The position numbers were made by a program, and so were the translations under genes. The notes under the pieces are model-generated. The model was not told where the DNA came from. It searched no databases and was given only the letters and a program-made list of their open reading frames with translations. Shown in pieces: positions 1 to 11,170 of a DNA stretch of 64,000 nt. Positions within the stretch are counted from its first letter, which is position 1. Each line of letters opens with the position of its first letter. The stretch is from Pycnopodia helianthoides (lineage: Eukaryota > Echinodermata > Asteroidea > Forcipulatida > Asteriidae): contig CM063255.1 of NCBI GenBank assembly GCA_032158295.1, positions 4,183,501 through 4,247,500 of the forward strand, given 5' to 3'.

Positions 1-933
1 AGTAGCTAATGGTCCTCATAATTCATAAACGCAAATTTTTAAAAACTGCTACAAAAGTGTGTCTCTTTGTTCGAGCGACTTGAGCAACTTATTGGAAGAA
101 ACGTGCACTATGGACGACCCCGTTAGTATTACTAATATTAATACTATTTTGTGGCAGGCAGTAAAATAGTGACGTCATCGGAGAAGGGTCTATATCACTA
201 CGAGTCATCAGTTTTTCAATTAAACACTCTGAATTTGAGCCGTCGTTCAGCTCAAAGTTCAAACCCTAAACGTGGTATATTAGTTGTACATAGCGCCCTC
301 TTTTGTTACTATTCAAAACATTTTTTTTTTGTAAGATGCTTTCGGCTGGATTTAATTCGGCAACTATGCTACATAAACCATATCAAAACAATAAACCCTG
401 CATCGCCAATAAAATAAATATATATAAACTTATCTACGATGGAGAATTCACACACATTTTTGTTTGTTTTAGTATTTAAATTAAAATTTCTAGTTTAATA
501 ATGACATTTTGGCATAATCATATTGCGCTTTGACTTGTTCTTGGATTGTTTAACATCAAAACGCAACACTTTTCGTCATATCGAAGAACTCAAAGAATTA
601 ATTATTAATATCACTTGAGTGGTCATAATTTTTGTATATATATTTGTTTTTTTTTATCAAAACATTTAGTAATCTCAATCATTATAAAAAATTAGGTATT
701 TTAGATAATTACCCGTAGGTAGAACTTGCGTCAAACTGTACAGAATTTCCTCAACTCCTCGTAGGAATCAATGAAATATAATTCTTAACTTTGTTGTGTA
801 TACTCTAGTATAAAATTAACGTCCCGACTGTTTTGGGGATCACCAAAATTGAAAAGGCACCACGACAACGGACGGGTCACTTAAACTGTGTTTGATTCAC
901 AGGAAGCTTTTAGAAACCGTCAATGAATATTCA
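1..933. other. Sequence downstream of the SLCO4A1-like gene
   Basis: AT-rich sequence containing the presumed 3' UTR. I see no second gene, no clear repeat family and no structured RNA. Confidence 0.5.
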
Positions 934-1358
934 TCAGCTAAAGACACCACCCATGGAAGATGTGCCGTTCTGTTGGTGTCCGCCACCGTTGGCGTCCACC
1001 ATCTTAAAATTGCTTATGACCGAGACGCCGTTGGACTGAAGTTGCGAGGCGTTGTCGTTGTTGTCGAGATTCGTCGAGAGCGACCCGTTCGACTGGGACA
1101 GGTCCTGGGTGGAAGACATCGCGCTGGCGTGGCCCGGGTTCCACTTTCTCCTGTTTCGTCGTTTGATGATGATCCAACAGGCCACTGCGAAACACATCGA
1201 GATGACCTTCAGACCAGTGGACAGACCGAGATACCGGTTGAAGTACTTCTCGTTGTCGTATTCCAGACACGCCCCTCGCCGGTCGCTGCATGTGGTCTGC
1301 CAAAGAATACAAGCGCTGTCGATGGTGGCGCCATAATAGACAGGTGCTGGGATGTATC
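934..1358 (-). CDS. SLCO4A1-like: SLCO4A1-like exon 9 (TM11-TM12, C-tail, stop)
   Basis: Residues 672-812. The acceptor ATAAG at 1359 is followed by GYIPAPVYYGATIDSACILW, a near-canonical OATP TM11 end, then a disulfide-rich loop (TTCSDRRGACLEY). TM12 is GLSTGLKVISMCFAVACWII. A basic stop-transfer (KRRNRRK) and a Ser/Asn/Gln-rich cytosolic tail of about 75 residues end in SMGGVFS. The TGA stop is at 934..936. No strong polyadenylation signal is evident downstream; an ATTAAA-type hexamer (minus strand, 494..499) is a weak candidate. Confidence 0.93.
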
Positions 1359-2048
1359 CTTATGGAAGAAGAATGGAGAGCAATTAGATTATTAGAGATG
1401 TAGACTGGTCCCCTGTCTTTATGGTCTTGCAGGCCCAATGATTTAGTTGGATACAATTATTTCAATGTATACACTGATCTCATTGGATAAACGTGCAGTG
1501 ACGTACGTTTTCAATATCTGTGTTATGATTGGTCCGAGGTGATGTAATTTGTCAGCTTGCACTTTCGATCGTCTACATGCAGTGTGTGCATAATGTTTAT
1601 ACATACGTGTGAATAGACTGCAAGGTCAAAGGTACATCTTGCAACATCCGGTCAAGCTGGTATCTGGCGTTATTCACGAGCCTCGAAGTGTGACGTCAGA
1701 TGTTCAGGCTGTTAAAGATGTAGCAAGAATATGCTACGTGGCAAACGGACACGCCCCATTTTCAGGTGCACGGTAAAAACCGAGGATGTTTTTACTGGCT
1801 CGCAAGTTCGGAAAGAAATACTCTGCAAGCAAAGTTTAGCAGAAATCGACCTGTCAGCAGATCAATGCAAACTGTCCATGGGAATCACGTTTAAACTTAA
1901 TGATTCTGGCATAAGTTTGAACCTGGTTTTAGTGCCATGAAAACCATAACTGATTGTAGCATTGAACCAATTGCTGGACTACAACTGCTTTGAGAGGCTG
2001 TTTCACTTAACGATAACAGGTGTTTTCAAACATTAATTTGAAACTTAC

Positions 2049-2113
2049 CTAGAAGTCTGATGATGACAAACTGCAGACCGAGTGCAAATGGTCGCTCCTC
2101 TTTTCTAACGCTC
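2049..2113 (-). CDS. SLCO4A1-like: SLCO4A1-like exon 8 (65-bp micro-exon, TM11 start)
   Basis: Residues 650-671. The acceptor TTTAG and donor GTAAGT enclose 65 nt reading SVRKEERPFALGLQFVIIRL. This is the highly conserved OATP segment (RSxALGxQxxxxRxLG) linking TM10 and TM11. It is required by phase: exon 7 ends in phase 2 and exon 9 starts in phase 1, and 65 nt is the right length. It is easily missed because of its size. Confidence 0.9.
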
Positions 2114-2348
2114 CTAAATGACGGTATGGTAGATACAAAAATACGTGTTAAATACAAATTTCGCATGCCTTGGCTACTTTTAAATCAACATGAAAATGTA
2201 CATAAACACATCTCAAGTTAATCTGCGATGGAATACAGTGTAAGCTTCGGCCGTGGTCAACTATTCGCCGTCCGTCGGGTGATATCGAATATCATCAATA
2301 TATCGTTGTATCTAGAAAAGTGACACTTAATCCTATATAAACTGTTCA

Positions 2349-2496
2349 GGGGTCGATTTCACAAAGCACTAAGATTCATCTTAAGATGAGTTATCAGTAT
2401 TACCATAGTGATTTGTATTGTGACATCACTCTTTGTTAAGCAACTGCGATGGATTTGCAGTTACGATCAGTCTGAACTCTTTGTGAAATCGAGCCC
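2349..2496. mobile_element. MITE-like element H, copy 1 (intron 7)
   Basis: About 148 bp bounded by the inverted repeats GGGTCGATTTCACAAAG and CTTTGTGAAATCGAGCCC. A second copy at 53636..54175 is split by another transposon. Confidence 0.65.
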
Positions 2497-2807
2497 AGGT
2501 GTGAAAGGTAATATTCGTAAACCACCCAGGAACTGATACTTTATATTATAAATTATGATATTGGGAGACTGAACCGTTTGGTAATAGAACATAATTATAA
2601 TGCCGTCCTCCTCAGTCTACCCCTTCTCTACTTCAAAATTAACGTTTTTAGTTTGTATTTGTTTCTTGGGGGTATTGGGGTGTTTGTCTGTTTGTCTGTT
2701 TGGTTGGTTGGTTGGGTGTTTTGTTTTGTTCGTTTTTTGTGTGCGTGGCTTTTTGATTTTTTTAAAAACTATTTTACGTAAGTGCTATACATACAAAGTG
2801 TGAACCT

Positions 2808-2975
2808 GAAAACAAAAGAGGTCCACACAGTGTAGGGACTTGAAACACTGTATTGTGGACTTTAAACACGTCCACACAGTGTTTTTACAGTGTGGAAGAT
2901 TACGTGTTTTCTTAAGTGCCCACAACAAGGAATTTACACAAAGTGTATGTGTGACACAGGGCAGTGTGCATTAAA
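2808..2975 (+). repeat. Repeat K, copy 1
   Basis: A stretch with AACAAAAGAGGTCCACACAG, then GGGACTTGAAACACT and GTCCACACAGTG. Related stretches lie at 44155..44330 and 45459..45605. The family is unclassified. Confidence 0.5.
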
Positions 2976-3216
2976 ATAAATTGTGTGTAATAAAATCGAG
3001 TTTTGTGCAAAGAAATACAAGTAAAGATTGGCGACTGCCCGATGTCCGTAAATACACCAATGATATGGTGCTGTGAAAATGTTAAGCAATCTGGTCCCAA
3101 TTCCATGGCACTGCTCACGATGTGATTCTGCACGTGCGCCCTGACACGGCCCATACGAGTTTCGCGCTTTACACCGGGCAGCGTAATCGCAGAATTGTTT
3201 TGCAAGCAGTTGAAAT

Positions 3217-3353
3217 GGGTTACTTTTGAACGCTAGGTGGCAGCAGACATACCAGGTGAAATTGCATTGTTCACGTAGTTCTGAGCAGGCGCACTTCGCC
3301 GAGAACAATGGATTAACCTGGTAAGTCTGCTGCCACCATGCGTCCCAAAAGTC
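3217..3353. mobile_element. MITE-like element I, copy 1 (intron 7)
   Basis: Inverted termini CGCTAGGTGGCAGCAGAC and GTCTGCTGCCACC flank about 80 bp. A second, oppositely oriented copy lies at 53428..53571. Confidence 0.65.
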
Positions 3354-3454
3354 CGCCATCTGATCTTAACGAGTTTTAAGTGTAGCATTAAATTAAAGGA
3401 ATTCCCGTATATTAAGACTTTTAGAAAGCAACCAACAAAGTACGAAGAGCTCAC

Positions 3455-3696
3455 CTCAAAACAGTCACGAGGGCGGGCATTTGCACTACTGACGTCACGC
3501 CCACCACCACCAATAGGATAATGATAAACGGAGCGATTGAATTGCACTCTGGCGCACACAGCTCCTCGGTGGTACTGCCCTCACTGTCAGCTCCGGATGC
3601 TTGAATGGCGAAACCGTGGTGGTCGTTGTCCGTGTAGTGACTCGGGGCCGAGCTGTCTTCGTAGTACGCGTCGATACAACTGCAGTTGGTGTATTT
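3455..3696 (-). CDS. SLCO4A1-like: SLCO4A1-like exon 7 (loop end, TM10)
   Basis: Residues 570-649. The acceptor TTGCAG at 3697 is followed by KYTNCSCIDAYYEDSS, the closing NCSC motif of the Kazal-like loop. A long acidic insert follows (about residues 580-615), longer than in mammalian OATP4A1, then CAPECNS and TM10 (APFIIILLVVVGVTSVVQMP). The exon ends ALVTVLR at donor GTGAGC (3454). Phase 0 to phase 2, 242 nt. Confidence 0.93.
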
Positions 3697-4066
3697 CTGC
3701 AACACAACACACACAAAGATACCCCGTTTCAATCTGATCGTACCAAACTAAAATAGTGTGAACTCAATAATCTTATCTTCTATTAAATACATCGAATACA
3801 AGGTGTGCAAGCCCCCCCCTCGTCATTGCCCCCCCCCCCTTCTTGCGCTTCTTCCGGTCTACCTGTCTCCCGAGCTAAGACTCGGCGCCTCCTCTTGTCA
3901 TTTCCTTTGTGGGGGCCGGAGAGCTCGACGGACGGGTCAATTCAATGGGCCCAGCGACGCAGGTAGCGCAACAACATGGGGCTATAGTTTTTAATCGAAA
4001 TGCCTTATGTTTATAAAGTTTGAAAAAAGAACCTACTCCCAAGAGAAATATTTCAGCACTCAAACT

Positions 4067-4458
4067 TTAAAGGAACATTACAGAATTGGTAAGAAAAAAA
4101 CTTGTAAAATATACTTTTGATCACAGATTTACATAACACTTACACGGTCTAATGATGATGATAGTAGAAAACACCCTTGAAATATTTCTGTCTGAATTGC
4201 CATATTTGATGAGAAATGAATAAACTAATTTTCCGATTGCAGTTTATCGCTCAGTGAGCGTTTTATTCGTTTGTTGAACCTATATGATTTCATGCAAATG
4301 TTTAATCGGTTTTACACTATTTTCTCGTGACCCAGATGGCCGATCGATCTCAAACTTCTACAGGTTTGTCAGTTTATGTATATGGTGGATTACATAAAGT
4401 GCTTACACTGCCAGCAACTGTTTTGTTAGCAAAAACCAATTCTGTAATGTTCCTTTAA
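4067..4458 (+). mobile_element. TTAA-flanked MITE, family A, copy 1
   Basis: 392 bp from TTAAAGGAACATTACAGAAT to the inverted copy ending CTGTAATGTTCCTTTAA. It has a central palindrome (CGCTCAGTGAGCG). There is no coding capacity. The TTAA at both ends fits piggyBac-type or Kolobok-type target duplication. Confidence 0.85.
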
Positions 4459-4659
4459 CCAAGTTGATAAAATGGCTTTATAAAAAACATTGCTCATTCC
4501 GATTGCCGCAATCTAAACAACACTGATAATGAATGCGCACTCCTCGACAAAACACATAGGGAGGGTATCGTTGCACTAAAACGCGACCGACGTAGTTTTA
4601 GGTGTGCATTTCACAACTCGTTTGTACGGTGTTTAAATTCAAAGAAAAGTACGGAGCTT

Positions 4660-5065
4660 TGGAAGTGCCATCCGACATGTTGAGATCACGAGATAAATTA
4701 CCGCAGGATGATGGCATCATAAACGCAAAGCTGACAACATCTTGAGGTTGTTGTTCTCGTGATGACGAAATCCTAAAGAAAGATGCCGTCATCCCGATAT
4801 AAGTTATTTCAGGATGCCGACGTCATGAGACTTCGACATTCTGAGATAAATTGTCTTCTCGGGCTGTCGACATCCGGAGTGTAGGTTGTCGACTTCCCGA
4901 GATAATTCATCTTGGGAAGACGACAAACTATCAAGAAGCCGTCAACACCAGAAAAAAATCATCTCTGGGTGTCGTCATTTTAAACGTGTATGATGTCATT
5001 CTGCAGTAAATTATCTCAGGATCTCAATAAGTTGGATGACACTTCAAGAGCTCCGTAGAAATTGG
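4660..5065. repeat. Decayed palindromic minisatellite
   Basis: Irregular repetition of short blocks such as GTCGACATCC, GAGATAAATT and ATCTCAGGAT in alternating orientation, spaced by roughly 40-50 bp. It looks like an old array of short inverted units. Confidence 0.5.
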
Positions 5066-5076
5066 ATCTTTCCCCC

Positions 5077-5748
5077 TTAAAGGCCCTGTACACTATTGGT
5101 AAGATCGAAAACTACAATGTTCACAGATTCACACATAACTTACATGATTCAAAGTAAGTAATGGTAGAAAGTGTTCCTTAAAATATTTCAGCCTAAAATG
5201 CTATCGTTTCTGAGAAACGAGTAAAACAATAGTAATTATCGCGCGCGATAATTTAAAAAAACAGAAAACACATAAGAGCTCTTTTCACTATTTTCTTGTG
5301 ACCTCGATGACCAATTGAGCTCAAACTTTCACAGGTTTGTTTGTTCATGCATATGTTTAATCACACAAAATGTGGACACTGATTTTGAGCTGTTACCAAA
5401 AGTGTACGTATTGTACACTTTTGGTAACAGCTCAAAATCAGTGTATTCAACATATGTATGAACAAACAAACCTGTGAAAGTTTGAGCTCAATTGGTCATC
5501 GAGGTCACGAGAAAATAGCTAAAAGAGACCTTATGTGTTTTCTGTTTTTTGTTTGTTTCAAACATCGAGATTTTATCACGCGTGATAAAAACTTTTGTTT
5601 TACTAATTACTCAGAAACGATAGCATTTTAGGCAGAAATATTTTAGGGAACCCTTTCTACCATTACTTACTTTAAATCATGTAAGTTATGTGTGAATCTG
5701 TGAACATTTGTTTTCTTCGATCTTACCAATAGTATGATTGGTCTTTAA
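5077..5748. mobile_element. TTAA-flanked MITE, family B, head-to-head pair (672-bp foldback)
   Basis: Two family-B copies face each other. The left arm (about 5077..5408) starts TTAAAGGCCCTGTACAC. The right arm (about 5409..5748) is its reverse complement. They join at GTGTACGTATTGTACAC, with the inner ends lost. The foldback lies 20 bp inside intron 6 of the transporter gene. Confidence 0.8.
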
Positions 5749-5768
5749 TTAATATCGTAGTCACTTAC

Positions 5769-5946
5769 TATGGATGTACTTGTACCATCTTCTCCCACTA
5801 TGGTGATGTCGGTCTCTTCTAAGCATCCAGCGTAGCATGGACTGAAATACTTGATTCCGTTAGATCCGCAGACTGGACTGTAGATGGAGTCACTGCACTG
5901 ACATAATGAGTTGCAGGAAGATGTCAGGTTCTCTTCGTAGGATGAT
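5769..5946 (-). CDS. SLCO4A1-like: SLCO4A1-like exon 6 (Kazal-like extracellular loop)
   Basis: Residues 510-569. Phase 2 to phase 0, 178 nt. It encodes the Cys-rich loop between TM9 and TM10: [20 protein letters not shown] followed by [10 protein letters not shown]. This is the Kazal-like pattern CxxxCxC...YxPVCGxxGxxYxSxCxAGC of OATPs, whose disulfides are needed for surface expression in the studied members. The donor GTAAGT is at 5768. A 672-bp inverted-repeat element begins only 20 bp into the intron (5748 downward). Confidence 0.93.
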
Positions 5947-6544
5947 CTACAATCGACAAAATCAAAGTTTAAATGCAATTATTTTTAGTAGTAGTAGTAG
6001 TAATATTTTGGTAATGCCGTACTCGTTTCCTTCTTCGCTCGGGCCCCCAACGGTCTCGTCCAAGACCGCTGGGATGGGCTGGGTGCTAGTCTTGATTGGC
6101 GACGCTGTTTTTTTTGTGTGTTATTAGCCACCTGTAGAGGGCGTTACAATGACTGTTTGGGAGGCTGACTCAGAAGGACTGGGCAAATTTATAAATCTGG
6201 ATCGTTTTGATCCATATGTTCGTGTGAGACAGATATCTCTTCTACAGTAATTCGTGTTACAGACAGTAATTCGAGGATAGCTGGGTGCTTGCACAAAGTC
6301 TTGTTTTTGATGTAGTGATGCGTGATGGGAACGATTGTTGCTGATCAGGGCAATGGACAAATCAACGCACATGTTTGTAAATGGGGTAAATCGAGGACAC
6401 CTCTTTGTTCTCCCTTTGTTTGGACATAATGTTTCTTTTATTGTATTACATTTTTTTTTTGGCGACGTCCCAATAGTTTTTGTACACAACTCGCTCTGTC
6501 AAAACACCCGGATCCCTTTCGTTAAAGTCATCGGTTTCAACGGG

Positions 6545-6704
6545 TAGACACGCTCTCACACACACACACACACACAATCGTGGACCCTCCTTTGTTCAAC
6601 TCTTTGTCCTGACAAACGTGGACCCCATTGTTTTCCTTTGTGATAGCAAACGTGGACCTATTGTCCCTTTTGTTGTAAGTCCGCGGTTTGAATGTCACTA
6701 CAAA

Positions 6705-6751
<47 letters not shown>

Positions 6752-6907
6752 CCTTACGGATCCGGTTTGTGGGGTACTGCTATTGTTGTTCTATTATTCC
6801 CTTTTCTGAAGAATTCCCTTGTGGGGCCCAATTGTTCCTATTGAAATGACCTTGTGGGGTCCATTGTTCCATTGTTGTCAGGACCCCACATATGCCCTTG
6901 TGTGTGT

Positions 6908-6945
<38 letters not shown>

Positions 6946-7101
6946 CCTTACGGATCCGGAATGTGGGGTACTGCTATTGTTGTTCTATTATTCCCTTTTC
7001 TGAAGAATTCCCTTGTGGGGCCCAATTGTTCCTATTGAAATGACCTTGTGGGGTCCATTGTTCCATTGTTGTCAGGACCCCACATATGCCCTTCCGTGTG
7101 T

Positions 7102-7136
<35 letters not shown>
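6545..7136. repeat. CA microsatellites with a 194-bp tandem duplication
   Basis: Runs of CA at about 6555, 6709-6750, 6908-6942 and 7103-7137. The unit from the end of one CA run through TCCTTACGGATCCGG and GAATTCCCTTGTGGGGCCCA to the next CA run is duplicated with an offset of 194 bp (for example GAATTCCCTT at 6811 and 7005). Confidence 0.8.
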
Positions 7137-7138
<2 letters not shown>

Positions 7139-7348
7139 ATTCGTGGTTTTAAAACAACATTCCAGACCAGTGTTGCAATCTTTAAGCACAACATTAATTA
7201 TTGCAGTGGATTTAAGGAACTACGTTTTTATTGGTGTGGAATATTTCTTAAACAAGAAGAAGGGGGCTATAGGTCGTGTGAATGATTTCAATGCGCATGT
7301 GCTCAGGGCAGCCCAACCCAGCCCCTTTTCAATGAGGCGCTCTGGGAC

Positions 7349-7388
7349 CCATGGAGGTAGAACACAAAGTAATATTTCTACCTCCATG
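7349..7388. repeat. Short hairpin (CATGGAGGTAGAA arms)
   Basis: CATGGAGGTAGAA and TTCTACCTCCATG are arranged as a perfect inverted repeat around a short AT-rich loop. It is probably the core of a degraded MITE. Confidence 0.5.
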
Positions 7389-8435
7389 CGGGGACCGAGC
7401 GAAGTTTCCCGCCTGTTTTGTCAACAGGTTTGACCCCACACGAGCGCAGATTGGCGCTACCAACCTTAGACGCCAACGGACTCAGATTGGCGGACTCAAT
7501 CCGCAGTGTTAGAGGGGGAAAAAAGGAGTAAACGCCCCAATTTACGCGGATCAATATCAGATGTTATCAGTTTACATATAATACCGTACATTATCCTAGT
7601 GTAACCTTGTGACGTGACTGTTAAGTGTATTTACTTTTTTTTATAAAGTTCATTGGTTGGTCAATCATTGGTGAACATGTGGTTTAAAACTATAATGTTT
7701 AACAGCAAGTCAAAAGACCCTTGACAAGTTTGAGAAAATGGCCAAATTTGCTGCGATGAACAAGTCGACAATTTGAAAAGGGGTAGTTTACAAAGGTGTA
7801 GATACAGTTTACAATAGTGCAGACAGTAGTACAATGCTTTGTAATAATTATATTGCTTTATTAGGTCGACCATATGGCATGGTCGATTTTTGTAAAACAG
7901 CAAACGGAAAATGCACTTGTGGAACTGTGTCCTCGAGCAAGGTACTTTACCACAATTGTTTTTGTCCTTCGGATGGTACATTATGCTGTATAGGTACTGT
8001 GTACTAGGATTGGACAGTTCACGTAAAAAGAACCCATAACAATTATCGTGGAAGGGTAGGGTATTAAATCCAGTGTTTCTGGTTCACATAGCAAGCACCC
8101 TTGTTTACAGGTTTCCTCAGGTACGTGACCTACAGTGATTAAGTTCAATTATGAGCCACTCTAGGTTTCTTCACCTGAAATGTAGGCCTATTATTATAAT
8201 GAACATAATCAAAGTCACAATTCTCCATTTCCCCCCCCCCTAACTGCCCCACTGAAAATAGGAAGAGTCCAACGGAGCCTGGTTTTGTCAATTACTTGTA
8301 AATTACCTTCCCCATGAAATATGCTGATTACATTCATGCATGCGTACATACATAAACTATTGGTTGACAAACGCCATGGTGTTGTGCACTAGGCAGACGC
8401 ACAAACGCTTGTGCGTCACGCCACCATCAGTCCAA

Positions 8436-8599
8436 TAGATGGAGTGCATCGCGCGTCATTGACCGCCATCTTTGATTTAAAACAACGGAAAAGTGCACGC
8501 GTGTACGCGCTACGCACGACTCTCAGCCAATGATAGCTCTTCGCGCGTGCACAATTCATCAAAGATGGCGGCCGATGACGTCTATTGCAATCCATCTAT
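8436..8599. mobile_element. Small inverted-repeat element
   Basis: The arms TAGATGGAGTGCATCGCGCG...CCGCCATCTTTGAT and ATCAAAGATGGCGG...CCATCTA are inverted. It is about 160 bp, CpG-rich and non-coding. Confidence 0.6.
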
Positions 8600-8635
8600 A
8601 CAAAAAGGCGCGATGTTCACTCATTTTGCCAACCA

Positions 8636-9067
8636 GGGCCCAATTTCATAGAGCTGCTTAATTAAGCACAACATATTGCTTAACAATTGTCTGCTATATG
8701 AGGTGGGCCCAATTTCATAGAGCTGCTAAGCACACAAATTTGCTTAGCATGAAATGTTTGCCTTGATAAATACAGGATTACCAGCCAAATTTCCACGTGA
8801 TTTTCAGGATAAGCAAACAACAGCTGAATACCATTAGCAAGCAATATGCAACAAATGGAAATTTGGTTGGTAATCATGTTTTTATCAAGGAAGAAATTTC
8901 ATGCTAAGCCCATTTTCGTGCTTAGCAGCTCTATGCAATTGGGCCCAGGATACCAGCCACAAATTGTTCATGTGGTATGGTAGCTTGGCTGGTAGCCTTA
9001 TTCTCGTAAGCATAATTTTGTTGTGCTTCTACATTTTGTGCTTAAGCAGCTCTATGAAATTGGGCCC
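8636..9067. mobile_element. MITE-like element G, outer copy
   Basis: Termini GGGCCCAATTTCATAGAGCT and AGCTCTATGAAATTGGGCCC are inverted. The copy is interrupted by a second G element (8705..8946). Other copies lie at 13695, 24049 and 33155. Confidence 0.75.
8705..8946. mobile_element. MITE-like element G, nested copy
   Basis: A complete G-type element, GGGCCCAATTTCATAGAGCT to AGCTCTATGCAATTGGGCCC, inserted within another copy of the same family. Confidence 0.75.
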
Positions 9068-9739
9068 ATTAAGGAGAGTGCGCACGCGCGATGTTCAGTT
9101 AACATAATTTCATGGAAAGGGTCTTTTATGTACAGGAACAAAAGCTCTTATATGCAAGGCTGAGATGCACAATGGTTATCGCGTAGTATGCATGCATTAG
9201 CCTACCTTCTGGCGCACTCGGTAAAATATTAACCAAAATGACAAAACAAACAGTTACGACCTCTACCAAGACGCGGGCTACATTATAAATTCAGCTGAAA
9301 GGAGTCGAATTAAACATTGATTATGTGCAAACCAGCGTTTCCTCTTGACTGAGACACGACAAGTATTTATATCGAGTCCCTCCCGATTAATTAGTGTATA
9401 CATTTATTATGGGCGTGTTTTCGAGGAGTTTGGGGATTGAATAGAAGCATCCCGCGCGAGGGAAACTATAAACTGATCACAGCGCTGTCTGTTGTACACT
9501 AACATGAATGTGGTCGTAATTACTTCATGATGGACTTAAAGGGAATCGAACGACGTGTAACTTGTCTACGTCTTTGAGCGTTTGGGCCTAGTTAATTATT
9601 ATTGCGCGAAGACACAAACCAAGCGCTATAGTGCGTGACACAAACATTGAAAGGGTGAACAAAAATACATGCGCACATATTATTTGCACACAACCTACAT
9701 TGGATAAATAAAGTCTACAGTGAAAGACTGCCATTGAAA

Positions 9740-9956
9740 TAGTTGCGCTTTAAAATGCTGTAGTTTGATAACATAGTATATAAGGTTCGTTGTTTTTATT
9801 TATTTATTATTATATTTCCTCCGTTATTTTCTCATGACTCCGATGACCGATTGAGCTAAACTTTTGAGGTTTATTAGTTATTGATTGTATTTATTGGATC
9901 ACATTACATTGTGGATACTTGTCTTTGACAAATATAAATGTTGTATTATGATTTAA
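9740..9956 (+). mobile_element. TTAA-flanked MITE, family C, partial copy
   Basis: The right arm is recognisable (TTTTCTCATGACTCCGATGA and GATCACATTACATTGTGGAT). It ends in GATTTAA, whose TTAA is shared with the next element at 9953. Confidence 0.6.
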
Positions 9957-10289
9957 AGGTATTGTAGTACACTTTTGGTAACAGCTCAAAATCAATGTCC
10001 ACATTTTGTGTGGTTAAACATATGCATGAACAAACAAACCTGTGAAAGTTTGTGGTCATTGAGGTCACGAGAAAATAGCGAAAAGAGATCTTATGTGTTT
10101 TCTGTTTTTTCAAATTATCGCGCGCGATAATTACTATTGTTTTACTCGTTTCTAAGAAACGATAGCATTTTAGGCAGAAATATTTTAAGGAACCCTTTCT
10201 ACCATTACTTACTTTAAATCATGTAAGTTATGTGTGAATCTGTGAACATTGTGTTTTTCGGTCTTACCAATAGTGTACAGGGCCTTTAA
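9953..10289 (-). mobile_element. TTAA-flanked MITE, family B, copy
   Basis: 337 bp with central palindrome TTATCGCGCGCGATAA and ends TTAAAGGTATTG and TACAGGGCCTTTAA. It is inverted relative to the 33733 copy. Confidence 0.85.
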
Positions 10290-11009
10290 AGCAATGTACG
10301 CGGTAACTCAACGCTCCCAGGCATAAATTGTTTGAATTCGCGCGTGGCTTCAACAGACACAATGAAATGTCCTCTAAAACAAACACGCAAGGTGACGCAA
10401 CACGGAGCAAATTCTGGTGCAAACCTCCAGTCAATTATCTGCTGTTTAAATCACGCATGCGTGGTCTGGTTTCACTATGTTTCATAGTCGTGTCTATGGT
10501 CAAACTAATAGTTGCAACAGGGCAGAAACAAAAATGTGTTTGCCAGTCGGTTAACTTCCTTAAATTGCTCCACTCAGCTTGCACAAAATGTTGCAATGAT
10601 TAATTACAATGGGAACAACTACCAAACACTGTGTTTCCGTAAACCATGTTTTCACTGTTATCCAAAAGCCTTTGACGAGCCGTACTTATAAAGCTTTTTT
10701 ATTATTTATTTGTTTTGTTAAATATTCTAAATTCTTGTTGAGTTTTGCCTTATCGCCTCTACGTGGGAGCTGTTTTCTTAAAAGGTGGTCTCCAAGGTTC
10801 ATTTCAAGTTTTTTGATTCACTCATTTACCATGAAATCTAATCTTCTTTTTAAAATTATGTTTACACAAAATTCTTGAAAATAAAAACACCCATAGCAAG
10901 CTGTTATACATACAATTTCAATTTTTATATAACACAAATAATTTGTTCACATTAACATTGGAACAAAATTAAACCTTTGGAGAGGATGCATAATATTTAG
11001 AAACCCCAT

Positions 11010-11170
11010 TTGCCAATTACAACCGAATTTGTGCGTCCATCACATAGGTTTAGTGACAACATGACCGCAGTTGGGCCAAATTCTGAATTGTTTACAAGTA
11101 ACCGGAAACGGAGGTCAAGTCTCAGTCTTGGGTTCTCTTCGTTATTTTGTTGAGTTGATTTGACTTCCAT
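11010..11170. repeat. Repeat pair member (second copy near 25620)
   Basis: Blocks CATAGGTTTA, AAGTAACC-GGAACGGAGGTCAAGTCT and TTTGTTGA occur in the same order at 25625..25770. The family is unclassified. Confidence 0.45.

Noticed and set aside
1004..1456. Alternative minus-strand frame over exon 9 of the transporter
   Set aside because: It is a frame shadow; the spliced OATP frame explains the conservation.
6480..7433. His/Thr and Cys/Val-rich open frames
   Set aside because: Translations of CA/TG microsatellites.
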